Assembly: GCA_965230225.1 (NCBI GenBank)
Contig: CBDDKM010000009.1
Coordinates: forward strand, 1 to 64,000
Direction of reading: 5' to 3'
Length of the DNA stretch: 64,000 bases
Source: CALSMU01 sp965230225
Lineage (GTDB): Bacteria > Bacteroidota > Bacteroidia > Flavobacteriales_D > Parvicellaceae
Shown here: piece by piece, positions 46,164 through 53,962 of the stretch
Numbering within the stretch: the first letter of the stretch is position 1
How the letters are laid out: the number at the start of each line of letters is the position of its first letter
Notes under the pieces: generated by a model
Told to the model about the DNA's origin: nothing
The model's database searches: none
What the model saw: the letters and a program-made list of their open reading frames with translations, nothing else
Made by a program: the position numbers and the translations under genes

Positions 46164-46179
46164 GTTAGTGAGTTTGCAA

Positions 46180-46187
46180 CAAAAGTA
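46180..46187 (-). promoter_or_regulatory. -7 promoter box TACTTTTG
   Basis: Exact TAnnTTTG on the minus strand, 16 nt before the DUF423 start at 46163. Confidence 0.5.
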
Positions 46188-46222
46188 ACTACCAAACCAT
46201 TAGGGGCATGTTAAAGGAATGT

Positions 46223-46256
46223 AAAAAAAATCCCGCTCCAAATTAATGAAGCGGGA
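46223..46256 (-). terminator. Rho-independent terminator of the DUF4476 gene
   Basis: Reading leftward, AGTCCCGCTT...AGCGGGA forms a 7-bp stem (TCCCGCT 46231-46237 / AGCGGGA 46250-46256) followed by eight T, 20 nt after the stop at 46278. Confidence 0.85.
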
Positions 46257-46277
46257 CTCAATTGCCATGATCCAATA

Positions 46278-47363
46278 TTACCTATTGGACGTATATTTGT
46301 TCAATTCCTCTTTCGAAGAACTGAAATCAAATACTGAGTTAATGATGTAGTAATTATCTACATCGTAGGTGTAGTCGTACGCAAATTTAGCAAATTCTAA
46401 TTTGGTGTCCTCAAAATCGAACAATTGCGCAAGTGTTTTTATATCCGAAGCTTTCAAGCATTTATTCTTAACTGCTTGTTTTGCTACGATCAGTTTATCA
46501 TCAGAAAATGATTCTGCTTCAACAGCATTTTTAATCATTCTCACATCTGCCTGTGGAACCGGACATCCAATTCTACCGGTATAATTTGGTACGTAAGAAA
46601 CAGGAGCAGTAGACTGAGTTTGTGTTCCTTCACTAAATGTATCGAATCCAGACGAAGAAGTAGTTGTGGTAGTGGTTGTAGTTGTGGTAGTAGAAGTCAT
46701 GTCCATACTCTCATTCATCGAAGTATTGGTGTTCATTCCATTATCATTAACGTTTACATCCACATTCATGTTGAATCCACCAACATTAACATCCATGCTA
46801 ACACTCTCTGAGTTCCCATTAACCTGATCGGTAACATTAACTCCTGCATTCATGTTAACTGTTTCACCTTTACCTGATGTGCCAGATGAAGTAGTTGTAG
46901 TGGTAGTAACAGTTTCTTCAGTTACGGTTGTACCAACATTCATGTTGGTGTTCATTGTTGTATTAGTAGCAGGTGTTTCTGTTGAGTGGTATACTACTTG
47001 TACCTGCTCGGTGTTGGTAGGAGCACTTCCCATTGGTACTTCTCCAAAATATCTTAGTTTGTAACCTTTCTTTGTGTTTACAATTCTAGCAGTAGCTTCC
47101 ACATTCATGGTCTCGAAGTAGAAGTTTTTATCAATATCAGGTGTTTTACCGTCAGTAAAGACAATTTTCACAAAATTGGCCTGGTTAGTAAGTCCGGTAA
47201 TTTTGACATTAGTTTGTGCCTCATTATTTTGTTTTACCCCATTAACAATGGCGAAAAAAGGCTTAGGGTCCTCCACAAAGACGATCAAATTACTCGTTGC
47301 CTGAGCAAATGTTGACATGGTGTACACCAATGCAAAAAGACCTGTTAGTAATAGTTTTTTCAT
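46278..47363 (-). CDS. Secreted DUF4476 protein with Thr/Asn low-complexity region
   Basis: A 361-residue protein with signal peptide (MKKLLLTGLFALVYTMSTFAQ). An N-terminal beta domain (about 22-115) is followed by a low-complexity linker of about 130 residues (Thr runs, MN and NVG repeats) and a C-terminal DUF4476 domain (about 265-361) with CPVPQADVRMIKNAVEAESF and KCLKASDIKTLAQLFDFEDTKLEFAKFAYDYTYD. DUF4476 is common in Bacteroidetes with no known role. The promoter and terminator are both visible. Confidence 0.85.
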   Translation of the reverse strand: MKKLLLTGLFALVYTMSTFAQATSNLIVFVEDPKPFFAIVNGVKQNNEAQTNVKITGLTNQANFVKIVFTDGKTPDIDKNFYFETMNVEATARIVNTKKGYKLRYFGEVPMGSAPTNTEQVQVVYHSTETPATNTTMNTNMNVGTTVTEETVTTTTTTSSGTSGKGETVNMNAGVNVTDQVNGNSESVSMDVNVGGFNMNVDVNVNDNGMNTNTSMNESMDMTSTTTTTTTTTTTSSSGFDTFSEGTQTQSTAPVSYVPNYTGRIGCPVPQADVRMIKNAVEAESFSDDKLIVAKQAVKNKCLKASDIKTLAQLFDFEDTKLEFAKFAYDYTYDVDNYYIINSVFDFSSSKEELNKYTSNR

Positions 47364-47388
47364 GTTCGTTTTAATTAAGCTGATTATA

Positions 47389-47418
47389 CAAATTTAACAT
47401 TTGTGAAGGATATGTCAA
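47389..47418 (-). promoter_or_regulatory. Promoter TTG - 19 nt - TAAATTTG
   Basis: On the minus strand TTG (47418-47416) and TAAATTTG (47396-47389) are 19 nt apart, with a 25-nt leader before the DUF4476 gene at 47363. Confidence 0.6.
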
Positions 47419-47542
47419 TCCTTGTGCCAGAATTAAGTTTTCAGGAATGCAATTTTGTTAATAAGTTGTTAAGGCCCCCAAGTAGCTTGAATAGACTAAG
47501 AGGTTAATTTAGCTTCACTAAAATTTATAATTGCAGACCGAG

Positions 47543-48898
47543 ATGAAAACAATATTAGTGATAGGAGCAGGTAGATCGTCTTCTTCGATGATTCGTTATT
47601 TTTTGAATAATGCAGAAAAAGAAGATTGGTTTATCCGTGTAGGAGACATGGACATTGAAATAGCCAAAGAAAAAGTAGGGGGACACCCAAGAGGAGAGGC
47701 ATTTCAGTTTGATGCGTTGAACGACGAAATCAGAAGAGAAGAATTGAAGAAAGTTGATTTTGTGGTTTCGATGTTACCAGCAAGGTTTCATGTGGAAGTG
47801 GTGAAGGATTGCATTGATCTGAAATTGGATGTGATAACACCGTCTTACGTTTCTCCGGAAATGAAGGAATTGGATGAAGCAGCCAAAGAAGCTGGGATTA
47901 TTATCATGAATGAAATTGGTGTTGATCCTGGAATTGATCACATGAGCGCCAAGAAAATTCTGGATGAGATTGAGGCAGAAGGTGGTAAGATGCATTATTT
48001 TGAGTCATTCACAGGAGGTTTAGTTGCCCCTGAAAGTGATAACAATCCCTGGAACTATAAATTTACCTGGAACCCTAGAAACGTGGTGTTAGCAGGGCAG
48101 GGAAGTGCAGCAAAATTTATTCAGGAGGGACAATACAAATACATCCCATATAATCGATTGTTTAGAAGAACCGAAATTATCAACGTAGAAGGCCATGGTA
48201 GGTTTGAAGGGTATGCTAACAGAGACTCTTTAAAGTACCGTTCTATTTATGGATTGGAGGATATTCCTACCATTTACAGAGGAACACTTAGAAAGGTTGG
48301 TTTTAGTCGTTCGTGGAACGTATTTGTTCAACTTGGAGCTACAGATGATTCTTACATTTTGGAAGGGTCAAAGGATATGACCAAGAGAGATTATATTAAC
48401 TCATTTTTACCGTATAATCCACATGATTCAGTAGAGCTAAAACTTCGTCATTATCTTCATATCGAACAGGATGATGCCATTTGGGATAAATTAATTTGGT
48501 TAGGTATTTTCGATAACGAACCATTGAATTTGGAAGAGGATAAAACTCCTGCTCAAATCTTACAAAAGATTTTGGAAGAGAAATGGAACCTGGAAGAGGA
48601 TGACAAGGACATGATTGTAATGTGGCATAAATTCGGATACCATTTAGGCGGAGAGCTTCATGAAATCAATTCTCACATGGTTTGTATTGGAGAAGATCAA
48701 ACCTACACCGCCATGAGTGAGACTGTCGGATTGCCTGTTGCCATTTGTACTAAGATGATTCTGAATGGTACTATAAAACTAAAGGGAGTTCAGTTACCTA
48801 TTCAGAAAGAGATTTACGATCCTGTATTAAAGGAATTAGAGGAATACGGTATTGTATTTAAAGAGACTGAAGTGCTGGAACCACAAGGTTATATTTAG
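47543..48898 (+). CDS. Saccharopine dehydrogenase-like NAD(P) oxidoreductase
   Basis: Start set at ATG 47543 (MKTILVIGAGRSS), since the upstream TTG precedes the Rossmann motif by only four codons. The 451-residue enzyme begins with a Rossmann fold (VIGAGRSSSSMIRYF), then VDFVVSMLPARFHVEVVKDCI, the substrate-domain motif NEIGVDPGIDHMSAKKILDEI and SFTGGLVAPESDNNPWNYKFTWNP. The NAD-binding and catalytic layout is that of the saccharopine dehydrogenase C-terminal-type family, involved in lysine metabolism or in polyamine synthesis (carboxynorspermidine dehydrogenase). The exact reaction is not resolved. The DUF1801 gene follows after 1 nt. Confidence 0.88.
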   Translation: MKTILVIGAGRSSSSMIRYFLNNAEKEDWFIRVGDMDIEIAKEKVGGHPRGEAFQFDALNDEIRREELKKVDFVVSMLPARFHVEVVKDCIDLKLDVITPSYVSPEMKELDEAAKEAGIIIMNEIGVDPGIDHMSAKKILDEIEAEGGKMHYFESFTGGLVAPESDNNPWNYKFTWNPRNVVLAGQGSAAKFIQEGQYKYIPYNRLFRRTEIINVEGHGRFEGYANRDSLKYRSIYGLEDIPTIYRGTLRKVGFSRSWNVFVQLGATDDSYILEGSKDMTKRDYINSFLPYNPHDSVELKLRHYLHIEQDDAIWDKLIWLGIFDNEPLNLEEDKTPAQILQKILEEKWNLEEDDKDMIVMWHKFGYHLGGELHEINSHMVCIGEDQTYTAMSETVGLPVAICTKMILNGTIKLKGVQLPIQKEIYDPVLKELEEYGIVFKETEVLEPQGYI

Positions 48899-48899
48899 A

Positions 48900-49262
48900 A
48901 TGCATAACGGAGTTGAGTTATTCGTAGAGAAAAGTCCTTCGGAGCTAAAGAAGGTGATGCTTCAACTTCGTCAGATAATTCTTTCGTGTTCTCCAAATAT
49001 TGAAGAAAAGATTTCTTACGGGGTCCCATATTACTATTATATGGGACCCATGTGCTATTTTCACATTACCAAATTGGGAGCATTACAAGTGGGATTTGCC
49101 AAGGGAACATTTTTGCAAGATCCATTTGGTGTACTTGAAGAAAAGGGGAGAAGTGTAATAAAATCAATAGACTATTTTAATACAGAGGAAATTGTAGAGG
49201 AACACATTCGCTTTTTTATTCAGGAGTCCATTATTATTAATTCAGAAAAACGTAAACGGTAA
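48900..49262 (+). CDS. DUF1801 family protein
   Basis: The ATG at 48900, 1 nt after the previous stop, is the likely start (MHNGVELFVEKS); earlier codons lie inside the dehydrogenase gene. The 120-residue cytoplasmic protein has the DUF1801 core: EKSPSELKKVMLQLRQIILS, EEKISYGVPYYYYMGPMCYF and KLGALQVGFAKG. Function is unknown; a related DUF1801 protein is at 53507. Confidence 0.75.
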   Translation: MHNGVELFVEKSPSELKKVMLQLRQIILSCSPNIEEKISYGVPYYYYMGPMCYFHITKLGALQVGFAKGTFLQDPFGVLEEKGRSVIKSIDYFNTEEIVEEHIRFFIQESIIINSEKRKR

Positions 49263-49382
49263 AGAAAATTAAACCATCGGGGTTATCAAAAAAGTAATGG
49301 CGAACTTGGTTGATTTATAGGTGTTTATGTGCGTAGGGTAGGAGAAAAGTTGCTTTATATTTATAAGTAACAACCTACAATT

Positions 49383-49955
49383 ATGAAAAAAATAGTACCC
49401 CTAATTTGCCTTTTGTTGATCTTAGGATCATGTTCTGTAAATCCATTTTCCAAAAGGAAATACACCAACACCAGAGTGTGGTATAAAGATACCTACAAGG
49501 TTTCGGAGAATGATGAAGACAAGAATCCGTCAGAATCAAAAAAACAAAAACCTCCAAAACAGGATAAGCCTGAAACAGATAAGGGGTTTTTAGCAAAATC
49601 AGATAGTGAGAAGAAAAGACCCCAAAAGGAGGAGAGGAAAAAGAAAAAGCCGGAACACGGAGAAAGAACTAAAAAAGAATCTTCGGATTCGAAATTAAGT
49701 TCGGAAACTGCAAAAGCTAAAAATAACAAAGAAGAGAAAGAGTTGGAGTTTCATAGAGGGTATGGAATGATGGCGATGCTATTTGGCACCTTAACCGCTT
49801 TTCTTGGAATTGGAATAATCACTTTTGCAGTTGGTTATTTAAGCCTGGGAGTATATTATCAGGATGGTAATTTAAAAAAGTCCAGAGCCATGTATTATTC
49901 CGCATTTGCAGTTGGCTTGATTTCGTTTATTATACTACTTATTATCCTAATTTAA
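49383..49955 (+). CDS. Lys/Glu-rich lipoprotein with C-terminal membrane helices
   Basis: A 190-residue protein: signal peptide with lipobox LILGSC, then SVNPFSKRKYTNTRVWYKD, a highly charged linker of about 85 residues (many Lys, Glu, Pro, Ser), and two C-terminal membrane helices starting at MMAMLFGTLTAFLGIGII and ending in LISFIILLIILI. It recalls the TM2 lipoprotein at 26996 in layout (lipid anchor, KRKY segment, charged linker, membrane end), but no TM2 motif is present. Role unknown. The convergent gene at 49952 overlaps its last four bases. Confidence 0.7.
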   Translation: MKKIVPLICLLLILGSCSVNPFSKRKYTNTRVWYKDTYKVSENDEDKNPSESKKQKPPKQDKPETDKGFLAKSDSEKKRPQKEERKKKKPEHGERTKKESSDSKLSSETAKAKNNKEEKELEFHRGYGMMAMLFGTLTAFLGIGIITFAVGYLSLGVYYQDGNLKKSRAMYYSAFAVGLISFIILLIILI

Positions 49956-50743
49956 AGTTTGGATTGCCCTATACATTCTCCGTCTTTGTATAAATCAATG
50001 CGCTCTAATAAACCAAATTCATCATAGATGTAGTGTTTGCCGTTGATCAGTTTACCATTTTTGAATTCACCTTCCATAATAATGTTTTCATTTTCATCAT
50101 AAAATTTAGGATGTGGTTCAATTAATGCTTTGTTGTATTTTTTCTTTTCTACGGTAGGGGTATAGTATGGCTGATACTGATTTATGGTGGTGTCTATACT
50201 TCCCTTAATAGAAACATTAGTATCGCAATTATTATAGTAATACTGAGATGAAATTACCTCGCCACTTTCTCCATATTTAATCTCTTTTAACAGGCATCCT
50301 CTATCGGAAAATACAAGGTAGTCTCCGTATATTTTTCTTCCCTTCCAAATGCCTGTTTCCTTTATTAATCCATTTTCGTAAAAGAGTGTGTACTTACCAT
50401 AGGGTCTTCCGTTAAAGTATTCAATGATGCCTTTTTTATTGCCAGACGGAAAATACTTGGTCCAATTTCCAATTTTTCTACCTCTATCGTAAACTCCCTC
50501 TTCAATTTTGCAAGAATCACAGTAACCAAGAGTATTTTTCGTTTTTCCTGTAATGATCCAGTAACCCGTTTTTCTTCCGGTGGAATCTAATAAGTTGATG
50601 GTGTCATTATTCTGAATAATCAGAATATTATTGTGTAGCGGTTGATAAGGGTATTTTAATTGGGTGTGTGCTAAGTCCGATGATTGGCTAAAGGATGAAT
50701 GGAAGGAAAGTATTAGAATTAAAGGTAATACTGTTCTTATCAT
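49952..50743 (-). CDS. Secreted MORN-repeat (YwqK-like) protein
   Basis: A 263-residue protein with signal peptide (MIRTVLPLILILSFHSSFS). From about residue 55 it holds MORN-type units: RKTGYWIITG, KIGNWTKYFPSGNKKGIIEYFNG, GKYTLFYENGLIKETGIWKG and IMEGEFKNGKLINGKHYIYDEFG. The tail (LLERIDLYKDGECIG) is nearly repeated in the next upstream gene. Some databases name such proteins YwqK-family antitoxins, but nothing here shows a toxin. It lies 3 nt behind its paralogue, so both form an operon. Confidence 0.8.
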   Translation of the reverse strand: MIRTVLPLILILSFHSSFSQSSDLAHTQLKYPYQPLHNNILIIQNNDTINLLDSTGRKTGYWIITGKTKNTLGYCDSCKIEEGVYDRGRKIGNWTKYFPSGNKKGIIEYFNGRPYGKYTLFYENGLIKETGIWKGRKIYGDYLVFSDRGCLLKEIKYGESGEVISSQYYYNNCDTNVSIKGSIDTTINQYQPYYTPTVEKKKYNKALIEPHPKFYDENENIIMEGEFKNGKLINGKHYIYDEFGLLERIDLYKDGECIGQSKL

Positions 50744-50746
50744 GGG

Positions 50747-51145
50747 TTATAGTTGGTTTCCCACGTATTTCCCATTACGATAGAACTCTGTTCTTTCCAA
50801 TTCCCCGGTTAAACTATAGAAGTAGTGTTTTCCTGTATATAATTCTCCATTAATGAAACTTCCTTCTTTTATGATTTTACCATGGTTATCCTTAATGATT
50901 TTCTGGTTTTTCGATTCAGAAGTGGAAGGAGATTTAACAGATGATACTTTCGGAGTATCTTCCATATCTTCTGCGTAAACAATCACCACTTTTTTAAATT
51001 CAGCATCTACCATGTCTTTTTGAGAAACATTGGCCAATACATATTTATCAGTAGATTTTGCTCCTTTTTGAGCTGCCCCGAAAAATGGAATTAAAAGCAG
51101 GAGAGGTAGAAATATCGATCGACTAAGTTTTAGGGCTTTACTCAT
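50747..51145 (-). CDS. Small MORN-repeat protein, paralogue of the next gene
   Basis: A 132-residue protein with signal peptide (about residues 1-25, ending LLIPFFGAAQ). The last ~45 residues (IIKEGSFINGELYTGKHYFYSLTGELERTEFYRNGKYVG) correspond closely to the last residues of the downstream gene product, with alternate MORN motifs G-F-x-N-G. The N-terminal part is Lys/Ser-rich without recognised fold. The two genes probably arose by duplication. Function unknown. Confidence 0.75.
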   Translation of the reverse strand: MSKALKLSRSIFLPLLLLIPFFGAAQKGAKSTDKYVLANVSQKDMVDAEFKKVVIVYAEDMEDTPKVSSVKSPSTSESKNQKIIKDNHGKIIKEGSFINGELYTGKHYFYSLTGELERTEFYRNGKYVGNQL

Positions 51146-51298
51146 TGTTATCTGTCAGGTTAAATCAAATTTTGCCTAAGGTGGTTAGTCAGAGGTCATG
51201 CAAAATTTAACTGTTCATAATTCGTTTCCCCTAATATAAGAGGAGACAAGCCGAAGTCTTGTTGAATTTATTTGAACCCGATGAAATTCTTGACGAAT

Positions 51299-52729
51299 CT
51301 ATATTTTTTCAAACAACATGATGCTTTCCACGTGTGATGTGTGTGGAAACTGGTCAACTAAACTGAATTTTTTTAGTTCATACCCTGCATTTCTCAATTC
51401 CACTCTATCTCTTGCCTGAGTAGCTGGATTACAGCTAACATATACAATTCGATTTGCTCCTAGTCGAATTACCTTACGAAGCGTTTTTGGTGCTATTCCG
51501 GCTCTTGGTGGATCTAGAACAATGGTGCCAATTTTCCCCGTATATTGAGGGTACTCCAGCAAAAACTTTCCTACGTCAGCAGCGTAAAATTCTACATCGG
51601 TAATTCCGTTTAATTTAGCATTTCTTTTCGCATTTTCTATGGCAGAAGGAACAATGTCAACTCCAATAATTTTAGAGTTGGATGTACGTGAAGCAAGGAT
51701 TTGTCCTATTGTTCCTGTACCACAGAATAGGTCCATGATCACTTGATTATCAAGGTTATTATCTTCAAAAGCATAATCCATTGCTTTGGTGTAAAGTACT
51801 TCAGCACTGGCTGGATTGGTTTGGAAAAAACTCTGCATGCTAATTTCAAAGTTCAACCCTAAAATACTTTCAATGATGGTTGATTTACCGTAAATGAGGT
51901 CGCTTGGTCCGTGTTCTAACTTTGCTCGATCTGCTACATCATCATTGGTGGTGTGAATAAACCCGGCTAGTCTTTCTCCAAATTGCTCCAATAGGAAGTT
52001 GGCAAATTGTTTAGAATCAAAACTATCTATGTGAGAGGTAGAGGTAACCAAATTAATGAGTAATTCATCATTGGAAAAACTCTTACGTACTACCAGGTGT
52101 CTGAAAAAACCTTCCTTTTTTGGTGGGTGCCAGGCAGGAAGGCCTGTTTTCTCCAGGTAAATTCTGATGTCTTTAAGGGTGTTTTCCAGTTGAGCGTCAA
52201 ACAAACCAGATTCTAAGTCCATGTTTTCAACTTTCCACCAGGTACCCGTGTGCTTAAACCCTAAACCGAAATCATCAAACTCTTCATTCGTTTCCAGATC
52301 GTGTCTAATAACAGAAAACGAGTATTCCATTTTGTTTCTGTAGTTGTAAATTTGAGGCGATTCTATATATTCATCGAACAAATCTTCAATGTTCTCAACC
52401 TCTCCAATTTTTCGGAATAGATCAAATGCTGATTGTAGTTTATACTCCTTTTGTTTTTCAATTGGTAGGGTAATGTAAGGAGCTCCAGAAATTGGCTGAT
52501 AAGGAACTTTTATTTCATCAGGAGATCGTTTGATCACCTCAATCATTTTTGCTTCTGCAAATCGTCTTTTCTTTTTGGCAATTTTAGCCTTTACTATTTG
52601 GCCAGGAATACCGTTAAGAACAAATACAACAAATTTACCCTCTTCGGTTTCTAAACGACTTATTCCTTTTCCTCCAAATGCAAGGTCATGAATTTCAACC
52701 TCTATTATTTCACCCTTCTTAAAGTTCAT
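51299..52729 (-). CDS. rlmD: RlmD/TrmA-type uracil-C5 rRNA methyltransferase
   Basis: Start set at ATG 52729 (MNFKKGEIIEVEI), 16 nt after a -7 box; the longer frame has no support. The 476-residue enzyme has a TRAM domain (about 3-65, GKGISRLE and GIPGQIVKAKI), a central insert and a C-terminal methyltransferase domain: QSFFQTNPASAE, MDLFCGTGTIGQIL, VVPSAIENAKRNA and the catalytic Cys in VYVSCNPATQARD. These make m5U in 23S rRNA. The four Cys of the RlmD iron-sulfur cluster seem absent (only the two motif Cys are present), so it may act like RlmCD-type enzymes. Confidence 0.85.
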   Translation of the reverse strand: MNFKKGEIIEVEIHDLAFGGKGISRLETEEGKFVVFVLNGIPGQIVKAKIAKKKRRFAEAKMIEVIKRSPDEIKVPYQPISGAPYITLPIEKQKEYKLQSAFDLFRKIGEVENIEDLFDEYIESPQIYNYRNKMEYSFSVIRHDLETNEEFDDFGLGFKHTGTWWKVENMDLESGLFDAQLENTLKDIRIYLEKTGLPAWHPPKKEGFFRHLVVRKSFSNDELLINLVTSTSHIDSFDSKQFANFLLEQFGERLAGFIHTTNDDVADRAKLEHGPSDLIYGKSTIIESILGLNFEISMQSFFQTNPASAEVLYTKAMDYAFEDNNLDNQVIMDLFCGTGTIGQILASRTSNSKIIGVDIVPSAIENAKRNAKLNGITDVEFYAADVGKFLLEYPQYTGKIGTIVLDPPRAGIAPKTLRKVIRLGANRIVYVSCNPATQARDRVELRNAGYELKKFSLVDQFPHTSHVESIMLFEKI

Positions 52730-52745
52730 CCAATTAAAATTTGGG

Positions 52746-52753
52746 CAAAGATA
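52746..52753 (-). promoter_or_regulatory. -7 promoter box TATCTTTG
   Basis: Exact TAnnTTTG on the minus strand, 16 nt before the rlmD-like start at 52729. Confidence 0.55.
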
Positions 52754-52858
52754 ATTTAACAAATAGGATTTTCTTGTTTTGAAAGTGGATATGTGAGTTT
52801 GGAATACTTAAAATGCCTAAAATGCCTGGAATGAATGTGTAGGTTGTCGTAAGCTCGG

Positions 52859-53144
52859 TGTAATCTGTCGATTCCATCATTGTAGGATATTTGTGCTAGG
52901 GAGTCTAAATTCTAGTGTCTAATGTCTTGCTCTAGCCAGTACTTAATACATAAGGCATTAAACGTTTGCTTGATGCAATCTGTCGATTTCATCATTGTAG
53001 GACATTTGTGCTAAAGAGTCTAAATTCTAGTGTCTAATGTCTAATGTCTTGCTCTACCAGATACTTAATACATAAGACATTAAACGTTTGCTCGATGTAA
53101 TCTATCGATTTCATCATTGTAGGACATTTGTGCTAAAGAGTCTT
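52859..53144. repeat. Three tandem direct repeats, about 115-122 bp each
   Basis: Nearly identical units begin at 52859 (115 bp), 52974 (122 bp) and 53096 (partial, about 49 bp). Each begins TGYAATCTRTCGATTYCATC and contains ATTGTAGGAYATTTGTGCTA; units 1 and 2 also share TCTAAATTCTAGTGTCTAATGTC and a ATTAAACGTTTGCT block. A 7-bp TAATGTC duplication explains the longer second unit. No ORF or promoter is associated, and the units show no terminal inverted repeats. The noncoding gap 52763-53317 also carries a GGATTAC-TCC-GTGATCC hairpin near 53164. Origin is unknown. Confidence 0.75.
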
Positions 53145-53280
53145 GCTTCTTTTGTCTAACAAAGGATTACTCCGTGATCCTAAAGGGGGGAGACGTTAAC
53201 TCAAAGCCGCATTCACTCCGTTCTTTATTGGCTTTTTTTCTTCCATCTTTTACAGAAATACATTTCTGACAAGCTGAAAT

Positions 53281-53311
53281 AAAAAAAGCCAGATACTACG
53301 TATCCGGCTTT
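53281..53311 (-). terminator. Terminator behind tRNA-Ser
   Basis: Reading leftward, AAAGCCGGATAC / GTATCTGGCTTTTTTT forms a stem with one G-U or mismatch and a T-run, 7 nt beyond the tRNA 3' end. Confidence 0.8.
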
Positions 53312-53317
53312 GAGTTG

Positions 53318-53404
53318 CGGAGAAGATAGGATTCGAACCTACGATACCATTTCTGGTATACACGCTTTCCAAGCGTGCGCCTTAAGCCACTCGGCCACTT
53401 CTCC
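53318..53404 (-). tRNA. tRNA-Ser (anticodon GGA)
   Basis: Reading leftward, the acceptor stem GGAGAAG / CTTCTCC, discriminator G, anticodon stem CACGC / GCGTG around TTGGAAA (anticodon GGA) and a long variable arm (TACCA-GAAA-TGGTA) are all visible, an 87-nt class II serine tRNA. The CCA end is not encoded (GCA follows the acceptor). It reads TCC/TCT codons. A symmetric -7 pair lies just upstream. Confidence 0.95.
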
Positions 53405-53416
53405 AAAAATGGAGTG

Positions 53417-53434
53417 CAAACTTAAATAAGTTTG
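53417..53434. promoter_or_regulatory. Divergent overlapping -7 boxes in an 18-bp palindrome
   Basis: CAAACTTA-AA-TAAGTTTG: the minus strand reads TAAGTTTG (53424-53417), 12 nt before the tRNA, and the plus strand reads TAAGTTTG (53427-53434), 72 nt before the DUF1801 gene. Both are exact TAnnTTTG, suggesting a two-way promoter, or a protein-binding palindrome. Confidence 0.45.
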
Positions 53435-53506
53435 CCGAAATAGAGAAGAATTTATTGAAAGAAAAGAACAATTAGTAAATTAGCCATTCACTTTAACTCT
53501 CCACTT

Positions 53507-53962
53507 ATGCAATACAAAGCAGCAACTGTTGATGAATACCTGGATCAACTTCCTGAAGAAAGAAAAGAGGTATTAACCAAAATTAGAAAGGTTATTTTGG
53601 ATAATTTGCCAGAAGGATTTCGGGAAGAGTTGAACTATGGAATGCCGGGTTATGTTGTACCACATTCAATTTATCCTGCTGGGTATCACTGTGATCCTAA
53701 ATTACCATTGCCATTTATGAACATTGCGTCTCAAAAGAATTTTGTTGCCTTGTATCATATGGGTATCTATGCTGATCCGGAGTTGCTGGAGTGGTTTACT
53801 GCAGAATATCCGAAACATTGCAAAAGGAAGTTGGATATGGGAAAAAGCTGTATTCGTTTCAAGAAAATGGATGATATTCCTTACGAGCTTATAGCAGAGT
53901 TAACCTCTAAAGTATCTGTAGAAGACTGGGTGTCTGCTTACGAAAGTCAAGTTAAGCGGTAG
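53507..53962 (+). CDS. DUF1801 family protein
   Basis: A 151-residue cytoplasmic protein with the family core: TVDEYLDQLPEERKEVLTKIRKVI, NYGMPGYVVP, VALYHMGIYADPELLEWF and GKSCIRFKKMDDIPYELI. Function is unknown. It overlaps the convergent LD-carboxypeptidase gene by 11 nt at the 3' end. Confidence 0.85.
   Translation: MQYKAATVDEYLDQLPEERKEVLTKIRKVILDNLPEGFREELNYGMPGYVVPHSIYPAGYHCDPKLPLPFMNIASQKNFVALYHMGIYADPELLEWFTAEYPKHCKRKLDMGKSCIRFKKMDDIPYELIAELTSKVSVEDWVSAYESQVKR

Noticed and set aside
49952..51145. Toxin-antitoxin pair based on YwqK naming
   Set aside because: Both genes are secreted MORN-repeat proteins and related to each other; there is no toxin candidate.
52859..53144. CRISPR array
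   Set aside because: The repeating unit is 115-122 bp with no short repeat plus unique spacer pattern and there are no cas genes.
53203..53239. Plus-strand terminator AAAGCC...GGCTTTTTTT
   Set aside because: The stem is 6 bp with a loop over 20 nt and no plus-strand gene ends before it.
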